From Actinomyces sp. ICM47 (GTDB lineage Bacteria; Actinomycetota; Actinomycetes; Actinomycetales; Actinomycetaceae), in the NCBI RefSeq assembly GCF_000278725.1, contig NZ_ALCA01000104.1, positions 1 through 15,746 on the forward strand: DNA of 15,746 nt. The letters run 5' to 3'. The translations under genes were made by a program, and so were the position numbers. This document shows, piece after piece, positions 1-7,420 of this stretch. The stretch's first letter is position 1, and every line of letters begins with the position of its first letter. The notes below the pieces were generated by a model that saw only the letters and a list, made by a program, of their open reading frames with translations, ran no database searches and was not told where the DNA came from.

Positions 1-5
1 GTGAA

Positions 6-49
6 CGAAAGGGCGGCCCCGCAGGTGTGTCTGCGGGGCCGCCCTTTCG
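6..49 (-). terminator. Intrinsic terminator-like hairpin downstream of the Fe-S reductase gene
   Basis: A perfect 19-base-pair stem (6-24 with 31-49) closes a six-base loop. Read on the minus strand it lies 22 bases after the stop codon of the reductase gene, so it is placed to end that transcript. The stem base is AAAG/CTTT, but there is no long U-tract beyond it on either side. It may act in both directions for a gene outside the window on the left. Confidence 0.7.
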
Positions 50-70
50 CCATCAGCGTGCGTGCGTCGG

Positions 71-2581
71 TTACTGTCCGCGCTTCACGGACTCGAGCAG
101 CATGACGGCGACATCGCGCACCTCCGGGAGCTTCCCGCGTGTCGGTGTTGAGGTGCCCTCGGTGCCTCGGTCGGTGGCGTCGGAGGAAACGAATCCGGCG
201 GATGTGCCCGACGCGGAGCCGAGCATCTGGGAGCAGAAGGGGCAGGCCGTCGCGACGACGTCCGCGCCCGTGGACGCGGCCTCGACGATACGAGCGTCTG
301 CGATACGGGTCCCACGCGTCTCTTCGAACCAGGCGTGCGCGCCGCCCGCGCCGCAGCACATCGCGCGGTCGCGGTTGCGCGGCATCTCGACGAGTTCCAC
401 GTTCGGCAGGGAACCCACGAGCTCGCGCGGCGGCTCGTAGATACGGTTGTGGCGTCCCAGGAAGCACGCGTCGTGGTAGGTGACCTTCAGGGGTGTGCCG
501 ACCGAGGGAGCGTTGTCTGCCGACTGTGCCCCGGCCTCGTCCGTGGCGTCCTCGCTCGCGGAGGCAGTGGACGCAGCCGAGGCCGTGGGGGCCACCGGCG
601 TGAGCAGGCCGTCTCGCACGAGGCGGTTGAGGAGCTGCGTATGGTGGACGACGTCGAAGTGCCCGCCCAGCTCCGGGTACTCGCCTGCGATTGTGTTGAA
701 GCAGTGCGCGCAGGAGACGACGATCTTCTGCGGCTTGGCTTCCTTGAGCGTGTCGATCGCCTGGGCGGCCAACATCTGGAAGAGCGCCTCGTTGCCAGCG
801 CGGCGGGCCGGGTCGCCCGTGCATGATTCGCCCGATCCGAGGACCGCGAAGGACACGCCCGCCGTGTGCAGCAGCTCGGCGACGGCGGCGCTGGTCTTCT
901 TTGCTGTGTCGTCGTAGGCACCCGCGCAGCCCACCCAGAACAGGTAGTCAACCTGCGAGGCGTCCTCGATGTCCTCGCCGACGACGGGGATGTCGAAGTC
1001 CAGCTTCTTCGCCCAGTCCATGCGCTTGCGAGCTGCCTGGTTGTAGGGGTTCGCCTTGGATTCCATGCCGCGGAACGCGCGGCCCAGCTCGCGGGGGAAC
1101 GCACCCTCCATGAGGACCTGGTGGCGGCGCAGATCGAGGATGTGATCGATGTGTTCGATGTCGACAGGGCACTGCTCGACGCAGGCACCGCAGTTCGTGC
1201 AGTCCCATAGGACCTCTTCGGAGACGACCTCGGGGACCAGGGGAGCGGTGACCGCGGAAACGCCCTCGGGGCCGGTCGCGCCCGACAGGGACAGGGCGGA
1301 GACGAGATCAAAGGAGTGCGGCGAGGCCGGCACGCCCTTGTCAAGCAGTACCTCGCCGTCCTCGATTTTCTGGGGGCCTTCCTCCTGCTCGACGATCTGC
1401 ACGTTGGAGGCGGATTCCATGTGGTCGCGCAGGCCCATGATGAGCAGCTTGGGGGAGAGGGGCTTCTGGGTGTTCCACGCGGGGCACAGCTCCTGGCAGC
1501 GACCGCACTCGGTGCACGAGTACAGGTCTAGACGCGCCTTCCACGAGAAGTCGTCGACCGTGCCCACGCCGAGGACCGTGTCCTCGGGGAGATCGTCGAA
1601 GTCGTCCTCGCTGGTGACGGGCTTGCCGTCAATGAGCATGTGGTCAGCCGGTCCCAGGGACTTCGTGCCGTCGGCGTTGCGGCGCGTGTACAGGTTGAGG
1701 ATCGCGACGAAGCGGTGCCACGCGACGCCCATGCCGGTCTGAATGCCGACGACCGTCAGCCAGGTCATGGAGGTGATGACCTTGAGCGCGCTGACCAGGA
1801 CGATTGCGTTTGCGAGCGACGCGGCCGAGGAGGAGGCCGCGGCAACGAAGAGCGCGCCGAGCCAGGCGGTGAGTGGGAAGTGCAGTGCGGTCGCGTGGGC
1901 CTCGAGGCCCGGCGTGACGCTGAAGAGCGCGTATTCGAGGCCACGCAAGGCCACGACGCACGCGCACACGATGAGGATGACCCACTCAACGAAGAGCGCT
2001 TGCCAGCGGGTCGAACCCAGGAAGCGGGAGGCCAGGCCGCGCGGGGAGGAGTCGCGCGGGTGAGGCTTGGCCAGGGACGAGGGCGGGGCGCCGTTCGGGT
2101 CGGCCGCGGCGGCAGCACCGTCGGGATCGTCGTTGGACAGGGCCGCCTCGGCGGCCGTGCCGCGCCCGGCGCGCTGGCGCACGATCATGAGGAGGATGAT
2201 GCCGGCCAGGCCGCCCCACGCGAAGACTTCGGTGAGCCACTCCCACGGCGCGAAGTGGCCGAGGAGGGGCAGCGTGAAGGTCTGGATGCGCAGCTGCGCG
2301 TAGCCCGTGACCAGGGTGAGGAAGAGGATCGGGAAGGACACCATGACGAGCCAGTGGGCGCACTTGATCCAGGGGCGGCCCTTGAACTCGCGGTGGGTGA
2401 GGGCCGCCGAGACGACGCCCCACGCTCGCTTGCCGACCGGACGCAGGCGCCCCGGATCCGGCGTTCCCGCCGAGACCGTGCGCCACATGTGAGTCAGGCC
2501 TCGCGCGAACGACAGGATGGCCAGAGCGCTCACCAGCAGGGCGAGTCCCCACATGATGGCGCTCAGCGTTGGATTGGCCAC
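71..2581 (-). CDS. Membrane-bound (Fe-S) oxidoreductase, heterodisulfide-reductase-like (Rv0338c type)
   Basis: The 836-residue protein probably passes electrons between a quinone or haem membrane module and a soluble acceptor; the substrate is unknown. The N-terminal part (about 5-300) has several hydrophobic segments like a nitrate-reductase-gamma or HdrE-type membrane domain. Two ferredoxin-type [4Fe-4S] motifs follow, CX2CX2CX3CP beginning at C356 and at C461. The C-terminal half has paired cysteine-rich CCG domains, with CAHC at about 624-627 and CCG at 742-744, as in HdrB/GlpC proteins. Length and domain order match the actinobacterial Rv0338c family. I chose the GTG at 2581, 26 codons inside the longest frame, because AGGAGG lies at 2586-2591 just upstream and the protein then begins directly before its first membrane segment. 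Low-complexity Ala/Ser/Thr/Asp stretches interrupt the C-terminal part (about 690-720 and 790-820). The gene is divergent from purF and followed by a hairpin. Confidence 0.88.
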   Translation of the reverse strand: MANPTLSAIMWGLALLVSALAILSFARGLTHMWRTVSAGTPDPGRLRPVGKRAWGVVSAALTHREFKGRPWIKCAHWLVMVSFPILFLTLVTGYAQLRIQTFTLPLLGHFAPWEWLTEVFAWGGLAGIILLMIVRQRAGRGTAAEAALSNDDPDGAAAAADPNGAPPSSLAKPHPRDSSPRGLASRFLGSTRWQALFVEWVILIVCACVVALRGLEYALFSVTPGLEAHATALHFPLTAWLGALFVAAASSSAASLANAIVLVSALKVITSMTWLTVVGIQTGMGVAWHRFVAILNLYTRRNADGTKSLGPADHMLIDGKPVTSEDDFDDLPEDTVLGVGTVDDFSWKARLDLYSCTECGRCQELCPAWNTQKPLSPKLLIMGLRDHMESASNVQIVEQEEGPQKIEDGEVLLDKGVPASPHSFDLVSALSLSGATGPEGVSAVTAPLVPEVVSEEVLWDCTNCGACVEQCPVDIEHIDHILDLRRHQVLMEGAFPRELGRAFRGMESKANPYNQAARKRMDWAKKLDFDIPVVGEDIEDASQVDYLFWVGCAGAYDDTAKKTSAAVAELLHTAGVSFAVLGSGESCTGDPARRAGNEALFQMLAAQAIDTLKEAKPQKIVVSCAHCFNTIAGEYPELGGHFDVVHHTQLLNRLVRDGLLTPVAPTASAASTASASEDATDEAGAQSADNAPSVGTPLKVTYHDACFLGRHNRIYEPPRELVGSLPNVELVEMPRNRDRAMCCGAGGAHAWFEETRGTRIADARIVEAASTGADVVATACPFCSQMLGSASGTSAGFVSSDATDRGTEGTSTPTRGKLPEVRDVAVMLLESVKRGQ

Positions 2582-2704
2582 GTTTCCTCCTCTGTTTTTT
2601 CTGCACTCCATTGTGGCATCTCGATCCGCGAGCGACCGAATTCCCCGGCAAAGCGTGCGCAATTACGCGCCGAGTGGCCTGCGCGGAGGCACAGATGTGC
2701 TCAC

Positions 2705-2733
2705 CACAACGTGGATATGTGCCACGAGCTGTG
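2705..2733. promoter_or_regulatory. Imperfect inverted repeat in the reductase-purF divergent intergenic region
   Basis: CACA-A-CGTGG (2705-2714) is mirrored by CCACG-AGC-TGTG (2722-2733) around a seven-base centre. It lies about 50 bases before the purF start, where an operator or 5'-UTR hairpin would be expected. No known actinobacterial purine-operator consensus was recognised, so the role is open. No convincing sigma-70 promoter pair was found for either divergent gene. Confidence 0.25.
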
Positions 2734-2780
2734 AAAAAGTGTGTCAAAGTGAGATCGTGCTTCCCGTCTCGCAGCCAGAC

Positions 2781-4325
2781 ATGACACTGTCCGACCAGGA
2801 ACTCTTCGGGGACGATCACCCGCACGATCACTGCGGTGTCTTCGGAGTATGGGCCCCGGGCGAGGATGTTTCCCGCCTGACCTACTTCTCCCTCTATGCC
2901 CTCCAGCACCGAGGCCAACAGAGTGCTGGCATTGCTACCTCGAATGGCAAGCAGATCCTCGTCTACAAGGACCAGGGACTCGTCTCCAAGGTGTTTTCCG
3001 AGCAGTCCCTCCAGGGCCTGCGCGGCCACATCGCGCTGGGACACGTGCGCTACGCGACGACCGGCGCGGACGTGTGGCGCAACGCCCAGCCGACGCTGGG
3101 TCCCACCCCCACGGGCACGCTTGCCCTGGCCCACAACGGCAACCTGACAAACACGGTTGAGCTGCGTGAGCTGGCCGCCGACATCGCCGACGACGGCGAG
3201 GACTTCGAGCGCGGAGCCTCTACCGACACTTCCCTCGTGACCGCGCTCCTCGGCATGGCCGACCGTATTCCCGGTCCGGCCCCCTTCATCGCGACACCCG
3301 CCGTCACGCCCGGTGACGCGGAGGGGGACGAGGTGACCTCGGCCTCGGCGGTGGTCGATCCTGAACCCGCGCCCCTCGTTGGTGCCGCCCTGAAGGTCCT
3401 GCCGCGCATCAGGGGAGCGTTCTCCCTGGTCTTCATGGACGAGAACACGCTGTACGCCGCGCGTGATCCGCATGGCTACCGCCCGCTTGTGCTCGGTCGC
3501 CTGGCCTCCGGCTGGGTTGTCGCCTCCGAGACGGCTGCCCTGGACCTGTGCGGCGCGACCGTCGTGCGCGAGATCGAGCCCGGCGAGCTGATTTCCATCG
3601 ACGCGTCGGGCGTGCACTCGCGCCGCTTCGCTGTGCGCCGAGCCAACACCTGCGTCTTCGAGTACGTGTACCTGGCCCGCCCCGACACGACGATTGGTGG
3701 ACGCCGCATCGTCGCCGCGCGCCACGAGATGGGGGCTGCGCTTGCGCGAGAGAACCCCATCGAGGCGGACCTGGTGATGCCCACCCCCGACTCGGGCACG
3801 CCCGCCGCTATCGGCTACGCGCAGGAGGCCGGCATCCCCTTCGCGCAGGGCCTCGTGAAGAACGCCTACGTGGGTCGCACCTTCATCGAACCCACGCAGT
3901 CGCTGCGCCAGCTCGGCATCCGCCTCAAGCTCAACCCGCTGCGCGAGGTCATCGAAGGCAAGCGCCTGGTCGTCATCGACGACTCCATCGTGCGCGGCAA
4001 TACGCAGCGCGCGCTGGTCAGAATGCTGCGCGAGTCCGGGGCAGCCGAGGTGCACATTCGCATCTCGTCCCCGCCCGTCCTGTGGCCGTGCTTCTTCGGC
4101 ATCGACTTCCCGACGCGCGCTGAGCTGATTGCCTCCTCCATGGACGTCGATCAGGTGCGCGCTCACCTCGGTGCCGATTCCCTGGCGTACCTCTCCATCG
4201 ATGGCATGGTCGCGGCCACCGGGCAGGGGACCTCCCTGTGCTTGGGCTGCTTCACCGGCGAATACCCCGAGGCGATCCCCGCCGGGACGCCCGTACCCGG
4301 AACCCCCGACGCCACCCCCTGCTAA
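2781..4325 (+). CDS. purF: Amidophosphoribosyltransferase (PurF)
   Basis: Catalyses the first committed step of purine synthesis: PRPP plus glutamine gives phosphoribosylamine, in the cytoplasm. The 514-residue product has an N-terminal glutaminase domain whose catalytic Cys is C18 in DHCGVFGV; the family removes a short propeptide to expose it. ALQHRGQQSAGI and the HNGNLTN loop follow. The C-terminal phosphoribosyltransferase domain has the PRPP loop VVIDDSIVRGNT at about 397-408. C291, C437, C487 and C490 lie where the Bacillus-type enzyme ligates a [4Fe-4S] cluster, suggesting a cluster-containing form. An extra Pro/Ala/acidic stretch (about 172-198) interrupts the glutaminase domain. The frame is open far upstream. 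I chose ATG 2781, which gives an 18-residue lead to the Cys; GTG 2757 is an in-frame alternative, and neither has a strong ribosome binding site. Confidence 0.95.
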   Translation: MTLSDQELFGDDHPHDHCGVFGVWAPGEDVSRLTYFSLYALQHRGQQSAGIATSNGKQILVYKDQGLVSKVFSEQSLQGLRGHIALGHVRYATTGADVWRNAQPTLGPTPTGTLALAHNGNLTNTVELRELAADIADDGEDFERGASTDTSLVTALLGMADRIPGPAPFIATPAVTPGDAEGDEVTSASAVVDPEPAPLVGAALKVLPRIRGAFSLVFMDENTLYAARDPHGYRPLVLGRLASGWVVASETAALDLCGATVVREIEPGELISIDASGVHSRRFAVRRANTCVFEYVYLARPDTTIGGRRIVAARHEMGAALARENPIEADLVMPTPDSGTPAAIGYAQEAGIPFAQGLVKNAYVGRTFIEPTQSLRQLGIRLKLNPLREVIEGKRLVVIDDSIVRGNTQRALVRMLRESGAAEVHIRISSPPVLWPCFFGIDFPTRAELIASSMDVDQVRAHLGADSLAYLSIDGMVAATGQGTSLCLGCFTGEYPEAIPAGTPVPGTPDATPC

Positions 4326-4332
4326 CCTCCAC

Positions 4333-4364
4333 GCCCGCGACGCGCCCCCCGCGTCGCGGGCTTT
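4333..4364 (+). terminator. Terminator-like hairpin between purF and purM
   Basis: A 12-base-pair stem (4333-4344 with 4350-4361) closes a loop of five C, followed by TTTGTTA. It starts eight bases after the purF stop and lies 62 bases before purM. It could end purF transcripts or partly attenuate readthrough into purM. Confidence 0.6.
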
Positions 4365-4425
4365 GTTACTGTCCCGATCACCCAGACATGGCCTCGTCGA
4401 GCGCCACCCGCGAAAGGCACCACCC

Positions 4426-5586
4426 ATGACCGACACCCCCCTTGACTACGCGACCGCTGGCGTCGACACGGCGGCGGGAGACCGCGCCGTCGAGCTGATG
4501 AAGAGCGCCGTCGCCGCCACCCACGACTCCACCGTGCTCGGCGCGACCGGCGGATTCGCCGGCATGGTTGACGCGTCGGCGCTGCTGGGCATGGAGAAGC
4601 CGCTCCTGGCGACCTCCACGGACGGCGTGGGCACGAAGATTGCGATTGCGCAGGCCATGGATGTGCACGACACGATCGGCCAGGACCTGGTCGGCATGGT
4701 CGTCGACGACATTGTCGTGATCGGTGCGCGCCCGGTTCTCATGACTGACTACATCGCCTGCGGGCACGTCGTCCCCGAGCGTATCGCTTCCATCGTCACC
4801 GGCATCGCGCGGGCCTGTGAGGCCACGGGCACGCCCCTCATCGGCGGCGAGACAGCGGAGCATCCGGGCGTCATGGAACCCGACGACTACGACATCGCGG
4901 GCGCGGCGACCGGCGTCGTGGACGCCTCGAAGCTGCTGGGTCCCGAGCGCGTGACCGATGGGGATGTCGTTATCGCGATGGCCTCCTCGGGCCTGCACTC
5001 TAACGGCTACTCGCTGGTTCGCTCCGTCGTCTCCCGCGTCGGCGCGTCGCTGGAGTCCCACGTCGCCGAGTTCGGCCGCACCCTCGGCGAGGAACTCCTC
5101 GAGCCCACCCGCCTGTACACTCGCCTGTGCCTTGACCTGGTCGAGCACTTCGGCGTCGGCGGCATTCACGCCTACTCGCACGTGACCGGCGGCGGCCTGG
5201 CCGCGAACCTGTCGCGTGTCCTGCCCCAGGGTGCCATCGCCACCGTGGACCGCTCCACGTGGACCGTCCCCGCCGTGTTCGACTGGGTGCGCCGCGGCGG
5301 CGACGTCACCTGGGTCGGCATGGAGGACTCCCTGAACCTGGGCGTCGGCATGGTCGCCGTCGTCTCCGCGTCCGTGGCCTCCGAGGTCTTGGCCGCGATC
5401 AACGAGGCCGGGGTGGCGGCGTGGGTCCTGGGTTCCGTGACGTCGGCCGGTGCTGACGGTACGGTGGCTGGCTTCGGGTTGGTCTCGGACCTGAGCGCGG
5501 ACTCCTCCGGCGTGCGCCTCATTTCCGGCACGAAGGGCGTCCAGGCGGGTGCCGTGCTGCTGCACGGCGAGTACCGCGTCAGCTGA
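4426..5586 (+). CDS. purM: Phosphoribosylformylglycinamidine cyclo-ligase (AIR synthetase, PurM)
   Basis: Closes the imidazole ring of AIR from FGAM with ATP in purine synthesis. The 386-residue protein shows the family hallmarks in order: the N-terminal LDYATAGVDTAAGDRAVELM segment, GATGGFAGMVD, the nucleotide-binding TDGVGTK, GMVVDDIVVIGARP, GGETAEHPGVM and ASSGLHSNGYSLVR. Length fits the family, with a short C-terminal extension of about 30 residues. ATG 4426 is preceded by GAAAGG (4412-4417) at eight bases. A longer open frame running back into purF has no coding support. It lies 100 bases after purF on the same strand and belongs to the same pathway. The convergent DUF3073 gene next to it is a neighbour commonly seen in Actinobacteria. 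Confidence 0.95.
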   Translation: MTDTPLDYATAGVDTAAGDRAVELMKSAVAATHDSTVLGATGGFAGMVDASALLGMEKPLLATSTDGVGTKIAIAQAMDVHDTIGQDLVGMVVDDIVVIGARPVLMTDYIACGHVVPERIASIVTGIARACEATGTPLIGGETAEHPGVMEPDDYDIAGAATGVVDASKLLGPERVTDGDVVIAMASSGLHSNGYSLVRSVVSRVGASLESHVAEFGRTLGEELLEPTRLYTRLCLDLVEHFGVGGIHAYSHVTGGGLAANLSRVLPQGAIATVDRSTWTVPAVFDWVRRGGDVTWVGMEDSLNLGVGMVAVVSASVASEVLAAINEAGVAAWVLGSVTSAGADGTVAGFGLVSDLSADSSGVRLISGTKGVQAGAVLLHGEYRVS

Positions 5587-5702
5587 TTCTTCTGCGTCTC
5601 CGAGCTCGAGCGGGCGGGGCTGGGGCCGGGTGGCCTTGGCCCCGCTGTGCTTGGGGATGGACGAGGCCTCGGCGCGACCAAGCGGGAAACTTCGGCGGGT
5701 GC

Positions 5703-5734
5703 GCATGACAGCGACGCATGCGTGACAGCGATGC
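5703..5734. repeat. Short imperfect tandem direct repeat
   Basis: GCATGACAGCGACGC (5703-5717) recurs as GCGTGACAGCGATGC (5720-5734), 13 of 15 bases identical, with a 17-base period. It lies in the 250-base gap between purM and the convergent DUF3073 gene. No gene was recognised in the gap. The repeat may be incidental in this GC-rich stretch. Confidence 0.3.
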
Positions 5735-5800
5735 GCGCGGTACGCTGACGCGCGCGGCCGTGAACCGGGACCTGACGCTAGGTTTCGGGTACGCCAAAGC

Positions 5801-5822
5801 GGCGGACCGGGGCCGGTCCGCC
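5801..5822 (-). terminator. Hairpin terminator downstream of the DUF3073 gene
   Basis: A perfect 10-base-pair GC stem (5801-5810 with 5813-5822) lies 14 bases past the DUF3073 stop. On the minus strand it is followed by GCTTT. Its position between convergent genes suggests it could also stop purM transcripts. Confidence 0.55.
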
Positions 5823-5836
5823 GAATGGCTCAGCCG

Positions 5837-6115
5837 TTACTTGGTGGAGGAACCACCCGTCCAGAAGGACTCATCGAGCTGCTTCGGGTCGATGTCGTCG
5901 TCCTCTGCCGGAATATCCGCGAAGTCGGCGTATTTCGAGTAGAGGTCGTCGTCGATTGCATCGTCCTCTTCAGGCTCGTCCACGGCACTGTTCGTCGTGT
6001 ACGAGTCCTCATCCGCCAGCTCTCGCTGAAGTGCGTGTAGGTCGGTGTCGGGGCTGAAGTACTTCAGCTTCCGAGCGACTTTCATCTGCTTAGCCTTTTG
6101 ACGGCCGCGCCCCAT
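5837..6115 (-). CDS. DUF3073 family protein
   Basis: A 92-residue protein of unknown function. It begins with the strongly conserved basic block MGRGRQKAKQMKVARKLKYF, followed by SPDTDLHALQREL, the recognised start of the actinobacterial DUF3073 family. The rest is very acidic (EEDD, DDD and EDDDID runs), giving a basic head and an acidic, probably disordered tail. No membrane segment or signal peptide is seen. The start is firm: GGAGGGGG at 6124-6131 precedes ATG 6115 at eight bases. In mycobacteria the equivalent gene (Rv0810c) also sits convergent to and beside purM, so the synteny supports the call without giving a function. Confidence 0.9.
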   Translation of the reverse strand: MGRGRQKAKQMKVARKLKYFSPDTDLHALQRELADEDSYTTNSAVDEPEEDDAIDDDLYSKYADFADIPAEDDDIDPKQLDESFWTGGSSTK

Positions 6116-6189
6116 GGCGTCGACCCCCTCCGCGTCGTTCGGGTCCGCATCAAGCGGTTCCCTGGGTGTTCAAAATGTTTCGTGGGACC

Positions 6190-6195
6190 ATCATA
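6190..6195 (-). promoter_or_regulatory. Candidate -10 box for the DUF3073 gene
   Basis: TATGAT on the minus strand, 75 bases before the DUF3073 start, resembles a sigma-70 -10 element (TATAAT). The region 17-18 bases upstream is only a weak -35 match (TGAGGT). It is the best candidate in this 296-base gap (6116-6411), which otherwise contains only the hairpin at 6357-6389 and no supported gene. Confidence 0.35.
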
Positions 6196-6356
6196 GCTAA
6201 TGGAACGGCTTGACCTCACCTTGGATCGGTTTTTGCGCGCTGAGCGGATTGACCCGAAGGGGGTGAATCCCCGGCAACACGCCGAAAACGTGCGCGACGC
6301 GCAGCGTCATGTGAACGGTATTACGGATTAATCTGTCAGGCGCGCAGATGCGCAAT

Positions 6357-6389
6357 CCCCTCGCACGAGCGGGATGCCCGGGCGAGGGG
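6357..6389 (-). terminator. Hairpin terminator downstream of the DUF3618 gene
   Basis: CCCCTCGC (6357-6364) pairs with GCGAGGGG (6382-6389), and a small inner stem CGGG/CCCG lies at 6370-6373/6377-6380. It lies 23 bases after the stop of the minus-strand DUF3618 gene. There is no U-tract, so the call rests on position and stem strength. Confidence 0.5.
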
Positions 6390-6411
6390 AGCACACGGAA
6401 AGGCGGAAGAG

Positions 6412-6849
6412 TCAGGCGTCCACGGCCTCGTCGGCCTTCGCGAGCGCGGCGAGAGTCTGCTTGGCGGCCTCGCGGCCGATGCGGCGAGCCTGACGGCGTG
6501 CGCGACGCGGCTTACGCGTGGCCAGCAGGACGAGGACGCCGATGGCACCCACCGTGGACAGGGCGACGACGGCGACCTTCTTGATGGCCTCCGCGTTGCC
6601 GCCGACTGCGTCCTGAAGAGTCAGAGACGCGCTCTCCTTGAAGGACTTGAAACGCACGGTGGCCTCCTCCTTCGCTTCCTGGGCGAGGGTGGCGGGCTGC
6701 ACGCGCGCGTAGAGCTGATCGATCGTGGCGGCCAGCTCGGCGCGCTGACGCTCGAGGTCGGCCTCAATCTGGGCTGTGGTGCGTGTGCCGGAAGGCTGAG
6801 CGGCGCGCTCGCCGACGGTCACGGTGCGCGGGTCGACGGAGTTGCTCAC
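6412..6849 (-). CDS. DUF3618 domain-containing membrane protein
   Basis: A 145-residue protein of unknown function. The segment TAQIEADLERQRAELAATID (about 25-44) is the typical DUF3618 helix. One transmembrane helix follows at about 92-110, then a very basic tail (RKPRRARRQARRIGRE) that likely stays in the cytoplasm. It uses a GTG start at 6849 preceded by AAGGGA (6858-6863). The start overlaps the stop of the upstream holin-like gene as GTGA, so the two are almost certainly translationally coupled. In Actinobacteria DUF3618 proteins are regularly found beside such holin-like proteins, and a shared envelope role is an inference. Confidence 0.85.
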   Translation of the reverse strand: MSNSVDPRTVTVGERAAQPSGTRTTAQIEADLERQRAELAATIDQLYARVQPATLAQEAKEEATVRFKSFKESASLTLQDAVGGNAEAIKKVAVVALSTVGAIGVLVLLATRKPRRARRQARRIGREAAKQTLAALAKADEAVDA

Positions 6850-7316
6850 TTGCCCAGTCCCTTCTCGATAGCTTCCTTGGTAGCGGCCACCGATGCGGCC
6901 GGATCCGGACGGTGCTTCTGCGCGCTCTGGAGGGCGTTCTTACCCGCCAGGGCCAGGGTCGCCACGATGACCAGCAGGATCACGACAACAATCAGCGACG
7001 CCGCCCACGCCGGAAGCACGAGGGCCAGGAGAACCTCGACCGTGTGGAGAGTCCAACCCAGTAGGAAAAGCGCGAAAACGGCGGCCGTGACGAGCAGGCC
7101 CGCACCCTTACCACTCTTGGCGGCGAAAGCGCGCGCCTTCGTCTTATTGAGCTCGATCTCGTCACGCAGAATTCCCGACAGCTGGCTGGTCACCAGTGCG
7201 ACGAGGCTGCCAATGCTGGGGCGTGCCTCGGATGCGGGAGCCGCGTGCTGCGGCGCGTGCTGCGTGGGGGCCTCGGGCGGCGGGTACTGCCCGGGCTGGG
7301 GGATAGACTGGGTCAT
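6846..7316 (-). CDS. Holin-like membrane protein (putative actinobacterial Holin-X / phage holin superfamily III)
   Basis: A 156-residue protein with a Pro/Gln/Ala-rich, probably disordered N-terminus (1-33). An amphipathic segment SIGSLVALVTSQLSGILRDE (about 34-53) is followed by two hydrophobic hairpin helices at about 72-92 and 104-125 and a charged tail. This layout is that of the chromosomal Holin-X/DUF1469 family. Despite the name it is not evidence for a prophage: no phage genes lie nearby. ATG 7316 has AGGAG at 7322-7326. It is the first gene of a two-gene unit with the DUF3618 gene. Confidence 0.8.
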   Translation of the reverse strand: MTQSIPQPGQYPPPEAPTQHAPQHAAPASEARPSIGSLVALVTSQLSGILRDEIELNKTKARAFAAKSGKGAGLLVTAAVFALFLLGWTLHTVEVLLALVLPAWAASLIVVVILLVIVATLALAGKNALQSAQKHRPDPAASVAATKEAIEKGLGK

Positions 7317-7420
7317 AGGGGCTCCTGCGCGTGCGGGGTAACGAGGCGACGGCTCGCCTGATAAGCCTAGTCTCTCATGAAGAGAGGCGGCTCGCAGTGA
7401 CCCGTACGCTACTCCTCGCG

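Noticed and set aside
1986..4436. An 816-codon open frame antisense to purF and the start of the reductase gene
   Set aside because: It is opposite purF, whose protein matches its family along its full length. It has no recognisable domain and its composition is that of a high-GC shadow frame.
5615..5644. GC-rich hairpin after purM as its terminator
   Set aside because: Only six pairs can be formed in competing ways, with no U-tract; the hairpin at 5801-5822 is a better candidate.
4378..5706. A 442-codon open frame antisense to purM
   Set aside because: Shadow of purM in GC-rich DNA; rich in Gly, Arg, Asp and His without any family signature.
5718..5942. A 74-codon plus-strand frame between purM and DUF3073
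   Set aside because: It runs antisense into the DUF3073 gene, has no ribosome binding site and shows no similarity to a known family.
6225..6300. GGGGTGAATCCCC patch reminiscent of a ydaO-type (cyclic di-AMP) riboswitch core
   Set aside because: The other conserved blocks of that riboswitch were not found and no plus-strand gene follows; only convergent minus-strand genes lie downstream.
6846..7316. Prophage remnant suggested by the holin-like protein
   Set aside because: No integrase, lysin, structural gene or attachment site is nearby, and this holin family is commonly chromosomal in Actinobacteria.
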